A DNA stretch of 64,000 nucleotides, from positions 496,001-560,000 of the forward strand of contig NZ_JAFBCL010000001.1 of NCBI RefSeq assembly GCF_016907655.1, in the 5' to 3' direction. Below the pieces are notes generated by a model. It saw only the letters and a program-made list of their open reading frames with translations, was not told the DNA's origin and made no database searches. The position numbers were made by a program, and so were the translations under genes. The DNA is from Saccharothrix algeriensis. Lineage in GTDB: Bacteria > Actinomycetota > Actinomycetes > Mycobacteriales > Pseudonocardiaceae. This document shows, piece after piece, positions 55,244-62,539 of this stretch (its first letter is position 1; every line of letters starts with the position of its first letter).

Positions 55244-57100
55244 ATGCCTGACGCACTCCGTGACCTGCTCGACGGCCGCTGGGCGACGCTGCGCCGCAAC
55301 GCGGTGGACCTGCTCGCCAAGCTGGAGCCGACCCCCGTCGACCCGGGGCGCGAGGAGTACCGGGCGTGGGTGCTGGAGCAGCTGCACGCGCTGGCCGAGG
55401 GCGGGCACGCGCTGATCGGGTTCCCCGCCGAGCAGGGCGGGCAGGACGACGTCGGCGGGTCGGTGGTCGCGTTCGAGGTGCTCGGGTTCGGCGACCTGTC
55501 GCTGATGGTCAAGGCGGGCGTGCAGTGGGGGCTGTTCGGCGGGGCCGTGCAGGCGCTGGGCACCCGGCGGCACCACGACGAGCACCTGCCCGGGATCATG
55601 AGCCTGGACCTGCCGGGCTGCTTCGCCATGACCGAGACCGGGCACGGGTCGGACGTGCAGAACCTGCGGACCACGGCCACCTACGACCCGGCGACCCGGG
55701 AGTTCGTCGTGCACACGCCGGACGAGGCCGCGCGCAAGGACTACATCGGCAACGCCGCCCGCGACGGGCGGATGGCGGTGGTGTTCGCGCAGCTGGTGAC
55801 CGGCGGCGAGGCCCACGGCGTGCACGCGCTGCTGGTGCCGATCCGCGACGCCTCGGGCGCGCCGGCGCCCGGCGTGTCCATCGAGGACTGCGGTCCGAAA
55901 GCCGGGCTGAACGGCGTCGACAACGGCCGGTTGTCCTTCGACGGGGTGCGCGTGCCGCGCTCGGCGCTGCTGGACCGCTACGGGTCGGTCTCCCCCGACG
56001 GCGTGTACTCCAGCCCCGTCGAGGGCGACGGGCGGCGGTTCTTCACCATGCTCGGCACGCTGGTGCGCGGCCGGATCAGCGTCGCGGGCGGCGCGGGCAG
56101 CGCGACGAAGCGGGCGCTGGCGATCGCCGTCCGGTACGGGCTGGCGCGGCGGCAGTTCACCCGGCCGGGCGGCGACGAGGAGGTCGTCGTGCTGGACTAC
56201 CTCGCCCACCAGCGGCGGCTGCTGCCCGCCCTGGCCACCACCTACGCGCTGCACTTCGCGCAGGAGGAGCTGGTGTCGGCGCTGCACGACGTGGCCGACG
56301 ACCGCGGCCGGCGGGAGCTGGAGTCGCGGGCGGCGGGCCTCAAGGCGGTGGCCACCTGGCACGCCACGGCCACCATCCAGACCTGCCGGGAGGCGTGCGG
56401 CGGCGCCGGGTACCTGGCGGAGAACCTGCTGGCCGGGCTGAAGGCCGACACGGACGTGTTCACCACGTTCGAGGGCGACAACACCGTGCTGCTGCAACTG
56501 GTCGCCAAGGGCCTGCTGACCAGCTACCGCGACCACGTCGGCGACCTGGACCCGTGGGGCATGGCGCGGTTCGTCGCCGACCAGTTCGTGGGCGCGGTCA
56601 TCGAGCGGACCGCGGCGCGGGCCGTCGTCGACCGGCTGGCCGGCGGCAGCTCCGACGCGCTGCTGGACCGCGGCTGGCAGCTGCGCCAGTTCGAGGACCG
56701 CGAGCGGCACGTGGTGGAGGGGTTGGCGCGGCGGCTGCGGCGGGCGACGCCGCAGAACGCGTTCGAGGTGTTCAACGCCGCCCAGGACCACCTGCTGCAC
56801 GCCGCGCGGGTGCACGTGGACCGGGTGGTGCTGGAGGCGTTCGTGGCGGCGTTGGCCCGGTGCGACGACGAGCCGACGGCCGCGCTGCTGGGCCGGGTGT
56901 GCGACCTGTACGCGCTGAGCACCGTCGAAGCGGACCGCGCGTGGTTCCTGGAGCACGGCCGGCTCACCCCCGCGCGGTCCAAGGCGGTGACGCAGGCCGT
57001 GAACGAGCTGTGCGCCGGGATCCGGCCGCACGCGCGGCGGCTGGTGGACGCCTTCGGCATCCCGGAGAGCCGTCTGGACGCGCCGATCATCGCCCGGTAG
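55244..57100 (+). CDS. Acyl-CoA oxidase/dehydrogenase (ACOX-like, long form)
   Basis: This is a 618-residue flavoenzyme. It carries the FAD/acyl-CoA segment GCFAMTETGHGSDVQNLRTTA, HTPDEAARKDYIGNAA, KAGLNGVDNGRLSFDGVRVPR, GRISVAGGAGSATKRAL, CREACGGAGYLAENLLAGLK and the catalytic Glu region FTTFEGDNTVLLQLVAKGLL. It then has a ~170-residue C-terminal helical domain. These features and the length match the acyl-CoA oxidase family rather than the 380-residue dehydrogenases. The ATG at 55244 has TTAGG 8 nt upstream; the ATG at 55238 is too close to it. Chain-length preference is unknown. Confidence 0.88.
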   Translation: MPDALRDLLDGRWATLRRNAVDLLAKLEPTPVDPGREEYRAWVLEQLHALAEGGHALIGFPAEQGGQDDVGGSVVAFEVLGFGDLSLMVKAGVQWGLFGGAVQALGTRRHHDEHLPGIMSLDLPGCFAMTETGHGSDVQNLRTTATYDPATREFVVHTPDEAARKDYIGNAARDGRMAVVFAQLVTGGEAHGVHALLVPIRDASGAPAPGVSIEDCGPKAGLNGVDNGRLSFDGVRVPRSALLDRYGSVSPDGVYSSPVEGDGRRFFTMLGTLVRGRISVAGGAGSATKRALAIAVRYGLARRQFTRPGGDEEVVVLDYLAHQRRLLPALATTYALHFAQEELVSALHDVADDRGRRELESRAAGLKAVATWHATATIQTCREACGGAGYLAENLLAGLKADTDVFTTFEGDNTVLLQLVAKGLLTSYRDHVGDLDPWGMARFVADQFVGAVIERTAARAVVDRLAGGSSDALLDRGWQLRQFEDRERHVVEGLARRLRRATPQNAFEVFNAAQDHLLHAARVHVDRVVLEAFVAALARCDDEPTAALLGRVCDLYALSTVEADRAWFLEHGRLTPARSKAVTQAVNELCAGIRPHARRLVDAFGIPESRLDAPIIAR

Positions 57101-57107
57101 GGCCACA

Positions 57108-57488
57108 ATGGTCCGCATGGACGAGCTGACCGAAGGACTGGCCGGGTACGTGCGGGCGGTCGCCGACCAGGTCGGCGTCCCGCCGGAGGGCACCGAGTAC
57201 GAGGTCAGCGACACCGCGACCGCGTACCTCGCGCTGGGCGGCGGTCGCGACCGCGACCTGATGCTGGTGTGGAGCGAGGAGCACGGCTGGTCGATCGCGG
57301 TGGAGACCCGGCCCAGCGAGCCGCCGCACGTGCTGGCGCACCTGGGCGTGCCGCTGGTGCCGCCACCGCGCGCGGTGGCGCGGTTCGTGCAGGACGTGCT
57401 GGCGGGCAAGCGCAGCGACGCCGAGCCCACCGTGGACCGCGACCGGTCCGCCCTGACCGTGCGCCTGCGCCCGTACGTCCCCTCCTGA
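57108..57488 (+). CDS. DUF6292-like small protein
   Basis: This is a 126-residue soluble protein (GLAGYVRAVADQVGVPPEGT, YEVSDTATAYLALGGGRDRDLMLVWSEEHGWSIAVE, PPRAVARFVQDVLAG). The pattern resembles DUF6292 proteins of Pseudonocardiaceae, assigned from memory without a search. No function is known. Two ATG codons, 57108 and 57117, are in frame; the first has AGGG 5 nt upstream. It is 7 bp after the acyl-CoA oxidase stop and convergent with azlD, so it probably ends that operon. Confidence 0.6.
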   Translation: MVRMDELTEGLAGYVRAVADQVGVPPEGTEYEVSDTATAYLALGGGRDRDLMLVWSEEHGWSIAVETRPSEPPHVLAHLGVPLVPPPRAVARFVQDVLAGKRSDAEPTVDRDRSALTVRLRPYVPS

Positions 57489-57517
57489 CCCCCGGCCCCC
57501 GCGGGCCCGGCCGGGTT

Positions 57518-57823
57518 TCAGAGGCCGAGGAGGCGCAGCCCGGCGGTGGTGGCCGCGGCGAGGACGACGACGACCACGAACGGCGCCCTGCGCCACGCGG
57601 CCAGGCCGCCGACCAGCACGCCGATCGGCAGCGCCCACCCGGCGAACCCCTGCCCCCTGGTCAGCGAGGACGTCGCCACCAGCGCGACCAGCAGCACCGT
57701 GGCCGACATCGACAGCAGCTCCCGGGCCCGGTCGGGCAGCGCGAGGCGGTCCCGCAGCAGCGGGCCGGCCAGCCGGAACGCGTAGGTCCCGGCCGCCAGC
57801 ACCAGGACGGCGGCCAACGTCAT
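57518..57823 (-). CDS. azlD: AzlD-like branched-chain amino acid exporter small subunit
   Basis: This is a 101-residue protein with three to four membrane helices (TLAAVLVLAAGTYAFRLAGPLL; ELLSMSATVLLVALVATSSL; GWALPIGVLVGGLAAW; VVVVVLAAATTAGLRLL). It is the small subunit of the AzlCD (BrnFE-like) exporter of branched-chain amino acids and methionine. The ATG at 57823 overlaps the azlC stop (ATGA). It is positioned a few kb from the methionine permease/lyase block, which suggests balance of the same amino acids. Confidence 0.88.
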   Translation of the reverse strand: MTLAAVLVLAAGTYAFRLAGPLLRDRLALPDRARELLSMSATVLLVALVATSSLTRGQGFAGWALPIGVLVGGLAAWRRAPFVVVVVLAAATTAGLRLLGL

Positions 57824-58500
57824 GCCCGGACCTCCTGCCTGCGGGCGGCCACGACCAGCCCGACCAGGGCGAGCAGCACCGGTAGGCCGGCGGGCAGGAA
57901 CGGCGTGGCGGCGAGGGCGACGGCCGAGCCGAGCAGCGCGGCGTGGCGGGTCCGGCGGTCCTTGAGCGCGGGCAGCGTCAGCGCGAGCAGCGCCGCGGGG
58001 AACGCCGCGTCGAGCCCGAACGCCGCCGGGTCGCCGATCGCCTGCCCCACCAGCGCCCCCGCGACGCAGGAGAGGTTCCAGGCGAGGAACAGCGACGTGC
58101 CGCAGGCCCAGTAGGCGGCGCGGGCCTTGGCCGGGTCGCGCTGGGCGAGCGCGAACGCGACCGTCTCGTCGATCAGCAGGTGGCTGCCGACGAGGCGGGC
58201 GAGCAGCCCGCGCCCGAGCACCTCGCCGACCGCCAGCCCGAACGGCAGGTGCCGGGCGTTGAGCACGAGCCCGGCGAGCACGGCGGCGGCCGGGCTGCCG
58301 CCGGCGGCGACGATCCCCACCGCCATGAACTGCGCCCCGCCCGCGAAGACGAGCAGCGACATGACGACCGGCAGCCACCAGGGCAGCCCGGCCGCGACGG
58401 AGATCGCGCCGAACGAGGCGCCGTTCACCGCGGCGCCGGCCGTCACCGCGGCGATGTCGCGCAGCAGCCGGGAGTCCAGGGTTCGCCAGATCGAACGCAT
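57820..58500 (-). CDS. azlC: AzlC-like branched-chain amino acid exporter large subunit
   Basis: This is a 226-residue membrane protein with the AzlC signature [41 protein letters not shown] and then IDETVAFALAQRDPAKARAAYW. With AzlD it forms the BrnFE-type exporter for leucine, isoleucine, valine or methionine. The start is the ATG at 58500. It is divergent from an XRE-cupin gene across 57 bp containing direct and inverted repeats, so that regulator likely controls it. Confidence 0.9.
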   Translation of the reverse strand: MRSIWRTLDSRLLRDIAAVTAGAAVNGASFGAISVAAGLPWWLPVVMSLLVFAGGAQFMAVGIVAAGGSPAAAVLAGLVLNARHLPFGLAVGEVLGRGLLARLVGSHLLIDETVAFALAQRDPAKARAAYWACGTSLFLAWNLSCVAGALVGQAIGDPAAFGLDAAFPAALLALTLPALKDRRTRHAALLGSAVALAATPFLPAGLPVLLALVGLVVAARRQEVRA

Positions 58501-58520
58501 CGTCTCCTACGATGGACAGG

Positions 58521-58546
58521 GTCAAGGCTGTTCGTCAAGGCGAACG
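58521..58546. promoter_or_regulatory. Repeat cluster between azlC and the XRE-cupin gene
   Basis: GTCAAGGC occurs at 58521-58528 and again at 58534-58541, 13 bp apart. GTTCG (58530-58534) and CGAAC (58541-58545) form an inverted repeat across the second copy. It is a probable operator of the XRE-cupin regulator. Confidence 0.5.
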
Positions 58547-58557
58547 ATTGGACTGTC

Positions 58558-59115
58558 ATGCCGAACACAGGGGCGCCGCTCGCGGTCATCGCGGCCTCGC
58601 TGCGGCGCGAGCGCGAGCGGGTCGGGCTGTCGCTGAGCGAGCTGGCCAAGCGGGCGGGGATCGCCAAGTCGACGCTGTCGCAGCTGGAGGCCGGCAGCGG
58701 CAACCCGAGCGTCGAGACCCTGTGGGCGCTGGGCGTCGCCCTGGGCGTGCCGTTCAGCCGGCTGGTCGAGCCGCCGGCGACCCGGGTCCGGGTGATCCGG
58801 GCGGGCGAGGGGCCCGCGGTCCACTCCGAGCGCGCCCACTACGCGGCCAAGCTGCTGGCCTCGTGCCCGCCGGGCGCCCGGCGCGACATCTACCTGCTCG
58901 ACCTGGAACCGGGCACCCCGCGCGAGTCGGAGCCGCACATGGCGGGCACCGTCGAGCACATGATCGTCAGCCGGGGCCGCGTGCTGGCGGGGCCGCGGGG
59001 CGAACCGCTCGAACTGGGACCGGGCGACTACCTCCTCTACCCCGGCGACCTGCCCCACACCTGCGCCGCCCTGGAGCCGGGCACGTCCGTGGTGCTCGTG
59101 ATGGAACACATCTAG
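58558..59115 (+). CDS. XRE-cupin transcriptional regulator
   Basis: This is a 185-residue regulator. N-terminal HTH: LRRERERVGLSLSELAKRAGIAKSTLSQLEAG. The C-terminal cupin has HMAGTVEHMIVSRGRVLAGP and GDYLLYPGDLPHTCAALEPG, with His residues at the usual metal/ligand positions. XRE-cupin regulators next to azlCD are a recurring pair; the cupin would sense the amino acid or a derivative. The start is the ATG at 58558. It is transcribed away from azlCD. Confidence 0.88.
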   Translation: MPNTGAPLAVIAASLRRERERVGLSLSELAKRAGIAKSTLSQLEAGSGNPSVETLWALGVALGVPFSRLVEPPATRVRVIRAGEGPAVHSERAHYAAKLLASCPPGARRDIYLLDLEPGTPRESEPHMAGTVEHMIVSRGRVLAGPRGEPLELGPGDYLLYPGDLPHTCAALEPGTSVVLVMEHI

Positions 59116-59203
59116 AACACCCGTTCGAGGGATGTCGATCAATCAGGAATAACCCGATGGCCGGGACGTGAGAACAGCAACCGCACCACCTACGCTCGAC
59201 GGG

Positions 59204-59479
59204 GTGAGCGACGCCCCGAAGCCGGAACCCACCGACCCGCCGGACGTGCCCGCCCAGATGACCGTCCCGGACGTGCCCGCCGAGGTGGTCGCGATCCTCC
59301 GGGCGAGGGCGAGTGCCCGCTCGGTGCCGCTCGACGACTACGTCCGCGAACTCCTCGTCGAGGTGACCCGCACGCCGACGATGGCCGAGGTCTACCAGCG
59401 GAGCTGGCCCCGCCCGTGGGACATCGACGGCGAGGCCCTCGCCGAAGTCGTCCGCGCGGCCCGCGAGGAGGACGAATGA
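59204..59479 (+). CDS. Antitoxin-like partner of a PIN-domain toxin
   Basis: The frame encodes ~91 residues. An N-terminal Pro-rich stretch precedes MTVPDVPAEVVAILRARASARSVPLDDYVRELLVEVTRTPTMAEV, a ribbon-helix-helix-like segment similar to FitA/VapB antitoxins. The C-terminal tail (WPRPWDIDGEALAEVVRAAREEDE) would contact the toxin. Possible starts are GTG 59168, GTG 59204 and ATG 59258; the last gives a length nearer the usual ~75 residues. It overlaps the toxin start (ATGA at 59476-59479), the standard coupling of these pairs. Confidence 0.75.
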   Translation: MSDAPKPEPTDPPDVPAQMTVPDVPAEVVAILRARASARSVPLDDYVRELLVEVTRTPTMAEVYQRSWPRPWDIDGEALAEVVRAAREEDE

Positions 59480-59880
59480 ACTTCACCGCGGTGGTCGACA
59501 CCTCAGCGCTCATCGAGTTGTTCGTCAACCCCAAGCCCAACACCAAACTGGCGCAACGACTCTTCGTCGGGCAGGTCGCAGCTCCGGAACTCCTCGACGT
59601 GGAAGTGCAGAAGGTGGTTCACCGGCTGCACCGCAGTGGCGTGCTCGACTCGGAGCAGGCGCAGTTCGTGATGGGCAACATCTGGGACGCGCCCATCACC
59701 CGACTCGGCCACCAACCGCTCAGGCACCGCGCCTGGGCCATCCGCCACACCGTATCCGCCTACGACGCGTTCTACGTGGCCTCGGCGGAACAGCTCGGCG
59801 TCCCGCTCGTGACCTGCGACGGGAAGCTGGCGAGAGCGCACGGGCACGAGGCGGAGATCGAGCTGTACCCCGTCTCCTGA
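59476..59880 (+). CDS. VapC-like PIN-domain ribonuclease toxin
   Basis: This is a 134-residue PIN-domain protein. Acidic active-site residues appear in VVDTSALIELF (Asp8), PELLDVEVQKVVHRL (Glu), SAYDAFYVASAEQL (Asp) and VTCDGKLARAHG (Asp), so the metal site looks complete. VapC toxins cut tRNA or rRNA when released from the antitoxin. The ATG at 59476 overlaps the antitoxin stop. Some codons are less G/C-rich than neighbours (AAC ACC AAA CTG), hinting at acquisition. A chain of hairpins begins 78 bp downstream. Confidence 0.85.
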   Translation: MNFTAVVDTSALIELFVNPKPNTKLAQRLFVGQVAAPELLDVEVQKVVHRLHRSGVLDSEQAQFVMGNIWDAPITRLGHQPLRHRAWAIRHTVSAYDAFYVASAEQLGVPLVTCDGKLARAHGHEAEIELYPVS

Positions 59881-59957
59881 CCGCACCCAACCACGAAGAC
59901 ACCGGCTGCACGACCCGACCACCACTTCAGCTCGCGAATCGTGGTTTTTGGGGTTTG

Positions 59958-60109
59958 GCACGCCCCGTGCAGTCCGGTGCCTTCGTGTTCTCCCCGTATG
60001 GCCTGCCCGGAGGGCTACCATGCTTTCTTGGGGGGTGCAAGCACGCTTTTCGCTTGCACCCCCCAAGAAAGCATGGTCGTCTTTGACAGGTCATGCGGGG
60101 GGAACACGA
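59958..60109 (+). repeat. Two-stem hairpin element, copy B
   Basis: The inner stem is 25 bp and perfect (60018-60042 with 60052-60076), with the same 9-nt loop ACGCTTTTC as copy A. The 22-bp outer stem (59984-60005 with 60087-60108) has three G-U wobbles on the plus-strand RNA and otherwise pairs fully. It differs from copy A only at isolated bases near the outer arm and by a one-base deletion after GTCGTCTTT. Confidence 0.9.
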
Positions 60110-60281
60110 CCGCTCTTGCTCTTCCTCCTCCTTGGCGGCCTGCCTGTCCGGCGAGGACTCTTTTAATCCCTTCAGCCTCGGGCAGTACCGCACCATTATC
60201 ACCTGGATCCGTGCGCGATCCCAGTAAGAAGAGCGGCCGAGAGGCCCCCAAGGAGGAGGAAAAGAAAGAGCGGTCGTGTTC
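60102..60281. repeat. Palindrome M linking hairpins B and C
   Basis: GAACACGACCGCTCTT (60102-60117) is the exact reverse complement of 60266-60281. Pairing continues with a few mismatches through CTTCCTCCTCCTTGG (about 60121-60135 with 60248-60262). The ~100-base centre contains TTTTAATCCCTTCAGCC and has no clear fold by eye. Confidence 0.75.
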
Positions 60282-60407
60282 TCCTCCCCGTACGGCCTGC
60301 CGAAGGCAATCAGTTTCGTCCGGGGGTGTCAAGCGGTAAAGCGTGCTTGACACCCCCGGACGAAACTGATCGGGCTGCGCCCAGGCCGTACGGGGAGGAG
60401 AACACGA
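60274..60407 (-). repeat. Two-stem hairpin element, variant copy C (inverted)
   Basis: The outer stem is 26 bp and perfect (60274-60299 with 60382-60407; core CGTGTTCTCCTCCCCGTACG). The inner stem is 26 bp and perfect (60309-60334 with 60345-60370). The loop read on the minus strand is ACGCTTTACC, which shares ACGCTTT with A and B. The stem sequences differ from A and B while the architecture is kept. Confidence 0.85.
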
Positions 60408-60446
60408 AGCAACCGGTATGCGCACTAGGTGCGGCATTGCTTCGTG
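60403..60446. repeat. Hairpin D
   Basis: CACGAAGCAA (60403-60412) pairs with TTGCTTCGTG (60437-60446), with an inner CGCAC/GTGCG stem around TAG. It shares its left edge with hairpin C. Confidence 0.75.
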
Positions 60447-60513
60447 CACTGCGTTGCCGTGTGGTGCTCGTGCGTGCAAAGCCGCAAAAGGGCGATGGTC
60501 GGTCAGGCGGGGC

Positions 60514-60542
60514 ACGTCCTGCCGGGATCCCCGGCAGGACGT
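60514..60542 (-). terminator. pdxS terminator
   Basis: A 13-bp perfect stem (60514-60526 with 60530-60542; ACGTCCTGCCGGG) with a 3-nt loop lies 14 bases past the pdxS stop. Confidence 0.8.
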
Positions 60543-60555
60543 CGACCGGAGACCC

Positions 60556-61464
60556 TCACCAGCCCCGCTCGGCCAGCCGGTGCGGCTGGGGGATCTCGTC
60601 CACGTTGATGCCGACCATCGCCTCGCCCAGCCCGCGCGACACCTTCGCGAGCACGTCCGGGTCGTCGTAGAAGGTCGTCGCCTTCACGATGGCCTCCGCG
60701 CGCTGCGCCGGGTTGCCGGACTTGAAGATGCCCGAGCCCACGAACACGCCCTCGGCGCCCAGCTGCATCATCATCGCCGCGTCGGCCGGGGTGGCGATGC
60801 CGCCGGCGGTGAACAGCACGACGGGCAGCCTGCCGGCCTCCGCGACCTCCCGCACCAGCTCGTACGGGGCCTGCAGCTCCTTCGCCGCGACGAACAGCTC
60901 GTCGGCGGGCAGGTTCTGCAGGCGCAGGATCTCCGCGCGGATCCTGCGCATGTGCATCGTGGCGTTGGAGACGTCACCGGTGCCGGCCTCGCCCTTGGAG
61001 CGGATCATCGCCGCGCCCTCGGTGATGCGGCGCAGGGCCTCGCCGAGGTTCGTCGCGCCGCACACGAACGGCACGGTGAACTGCCACTTGTCGATGTGGT
61101 TGGCGTAGTCCGCCGGCGTGAGGACCTCGGACTCGTCGACGTAGTCCACGCCGAGCGCCTGGAGCACCTGCGCCTCGACGAAGTGCCCGATGCGGGCCTT
61201 GGCCATCACCGGGATGGACACCGCCGAGATGATGCCGTCGATCATGTCGGGGTCGCTCATCCGGGACACGCCGCCCTGCGCGCGGATGTCGGCGGGCACG
61301 CGCTCCAGCGCCATCACGGCCACCGCGCCCGCGTCCTCGGCGATCTTGGCCTGCTCGGGCGTCACCACGTCCATGATCACACCGCCCTTGAGCATCTCCG
61401 CCATGCCGCGCTTGACGCGGGCGGTGCCGGTGACGGGTGTGCCGGAGTCGGATGAAGTGGTCAC
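60556..61464 (-). CDS. pdxS: Pyridoxal 5'-phosphate synthase subunit PdxS
   Basis: PdxS condenses ribose 5-phosphate, glyceraldehyde 3-phosphate and ammonia from PdxT into PLP. The 302-residue TIM-barrel protein is highly conserved: [19 protein letters not shown] (with catalytic Lys following in the family), [20 protein letters not shown], the second Lys region [30 protein letters not shown] and [29 protein letters not shown]. The GTG at 61464 has AGG-TTCGCC spacing upstream. It is separated from pdxT by about 8.6 kb of unrelated genes. Confidence 0.96.
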   Translation of the reverse strand: MTTSSDSGTPVTGTARVKRGMAEMLKGGVIMDVVTPEQAKIAEDAGAVAVMALERVPADIRAQGGVSRMSDPDMIDGIISAVSIPVMAKARIGHFVEAQVLQALGVDYVDESEVLTPADYANHIDKWQFTVPFVCGATNLGEALRRITEGAAMIRSKGEAGTGDVSNATMHMRRIRAEILRLQNLPADELFVAAKELQAPYELVREVAEAGRLPVVLFTAGGIATPADAAMMMQLGAEGVFVGSGIFKSGNPAQRAEAIVKATTFYDDPDVLAKVSRGLGEAMVGINVDEIPQPHRLAERGW

Positions 61465-61643
61465 GGCGAACCTTTCGAGTCTGTGGACTTGCCAAGGCCA
61501 ATCGTACGGCGCACGTGGACCGCCCAAGCAGGCCAATCCGGCACGTTCTCAGCAGTCCACTCGACCCTCCACCGCAGGTAGTGGCCTACGCCACCCACCG
61601 ACCCGGTGGGGGTGGAGCCGGCCGGCCCCGGTGCGCCGAGGCG

Positions 61644-62486
61644 TCAGCGGACCACTCGCACGGCGTCGTCGTAGGTGCGGAACAGGACGGGCAGCCCGGC
61701 CGCCCGGTCGGCCAGCGCCGCCCAGCAGCGGGCCACCAGCAGGCGCGCCTGCGCGCCGACCCACGGGCGCGGCAGCAGCACGGGCGGCAGCAGCGGGTCG
61801 GGCTCCACGGCCCGGGTGAACTCGGCGGCCAGCTCCACCGCGATCCGCAGCAGGTCGGTGCGCGACGCGCCCTCGGTCAACCGCCGCAGCCGGACCCGCG
61901 CCACCTCCGCCAGCCGCTCGTGGCGCTCGGCGACCGCGTCCAGCGGCCACAGCCGGGCGGCCAGCGCCGCCGGTGACGCCTCGCCGCCGACCCGCAGGTC
62001 CGAGCTGGTCAGGAAGGTGAGCGAGGGCGCCACGCCGAGCCGTTCGGCCTCGCCCCCGACCAGGTCTTCCCACTCGTGCGGCGAGACGTAGAGGCCGCCG
62101 TGCAGCGGCGCGCCGCCCCACCGCACGATGGCGTCGCGCAGGGCGTCGCGGGCGGGTCGCTGCGCCTCGGGCACGGCGAACGCGACCAGGTGCCACCTGC
62201 CGTCCCAGTCCACCTCCCCGGCGTCCTGCCGGTACATGAAGCGGACGAACTCGACGTCCGGCTCGGCGGCCCGCAGCGCCTGCGGCGTCATCCGCAGCAC
62301 GGCCCGCCGGCCGCGCCCCTCGACGGTGAACTTCCCCTCCGCCACCAACCGCTTCACGCACAGCCGCACCTGCTGGTCGCTCATCCCGAGCGCGTCCGCG
62401 ACCTCGTACAGCTCGGCGGCGTCGACCGAGCCGTCCTCCTGCACGAGGGCTTCGACCACCGTGCGCGTGGGCACCTCGACGTCCAT
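61644..62486 (-). CDS. PaaX-family transcriptional regulator
   Basis: This is a 280-residue regulator. An N-terminal winged helix (ELYEVADALGMSDQQVRLCVKRLVAEGKFTVEGRGRR) is followed by the PaaX middle domain (WDGRWHLVAFAVPEAQRPARDALRDAIVRWGGAPLHGGLYVSPHEW) and a C-terminal domain ending LPVLFRTYDDAVRVVR. PaaX proteins repress phenylacetate or other catabolic genes and respond to acyl-CoA ligands, but no paa gene is in view. The start is the ATG at 62486. It is divergent from the hydrolase gene at 62540, its likely target. Confidence 0.85.
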   Translation of the reverse strand: MDVEVPTRTVVEALVQEDGSVDAAELYEVADALGMSDQQVRLCVKRLVAEGKFTVEGRGRRAVLRMTPQALRAAEPDVEFVRFMYRQDAGEVDWDGRWHLVAFAVPEAQRPARDALRDAIVRWGGAPLHGGLYVSPHEWEDLVGGEAERLGVAPSLTFLTSSDLRVGGEASPAALAARLWPLDAVAERHERLAEVARVRLRRLTEGASRTDLLRIAVELAAEFTRAVEPDPLLPPVLLPRPWVGAQARLLVARCWAALADRAAGLPVLFRTYDDAVRVVR

Positions 62487-62539
62487 GTGTTCAAATCTAC
62501 TACGTTCGTATCGAGGACGATAGTTTCAAGGGGGTAGTG

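Larger units (their letters stand above)
59881..60555. other. 675-bp gene-free region with a chain of palindromes
   Basis: No frame here has coding character. The order is: TCGCGAATCGTGG (59932-59944), which is the inverse of a motif beside copy A; hairpin B (59958-60109); hairpin M (60102-60281); hairpin C (60274-60407); hairpin D (60403-60446); about 70 unremarkable bases; and the pdxS terminator (60514-60542). Adjacent hairpins overlap at their edges (CGTGTTC / GAACACG). GC content falls below the genome average in M. Confidence 0.85.

Noticed and set aside
59958..60446. Linear-chromosome telomere palindromes
   Set aside because: The block is internal, flanked by conserved housekeeping genes (pdxS, fusA2), and another copy lies 19 kb away; telomere-like folding alone is not evidence.
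59503..60515. Open frames across the hairpin region, on both strands, that look like small conserved proteins
   Set aside because: The same peptide-like strings appear on both strands because the DNA is palindromic; third-position bias is lost and no start/ribosome site fits. I treat the region as non-coding.
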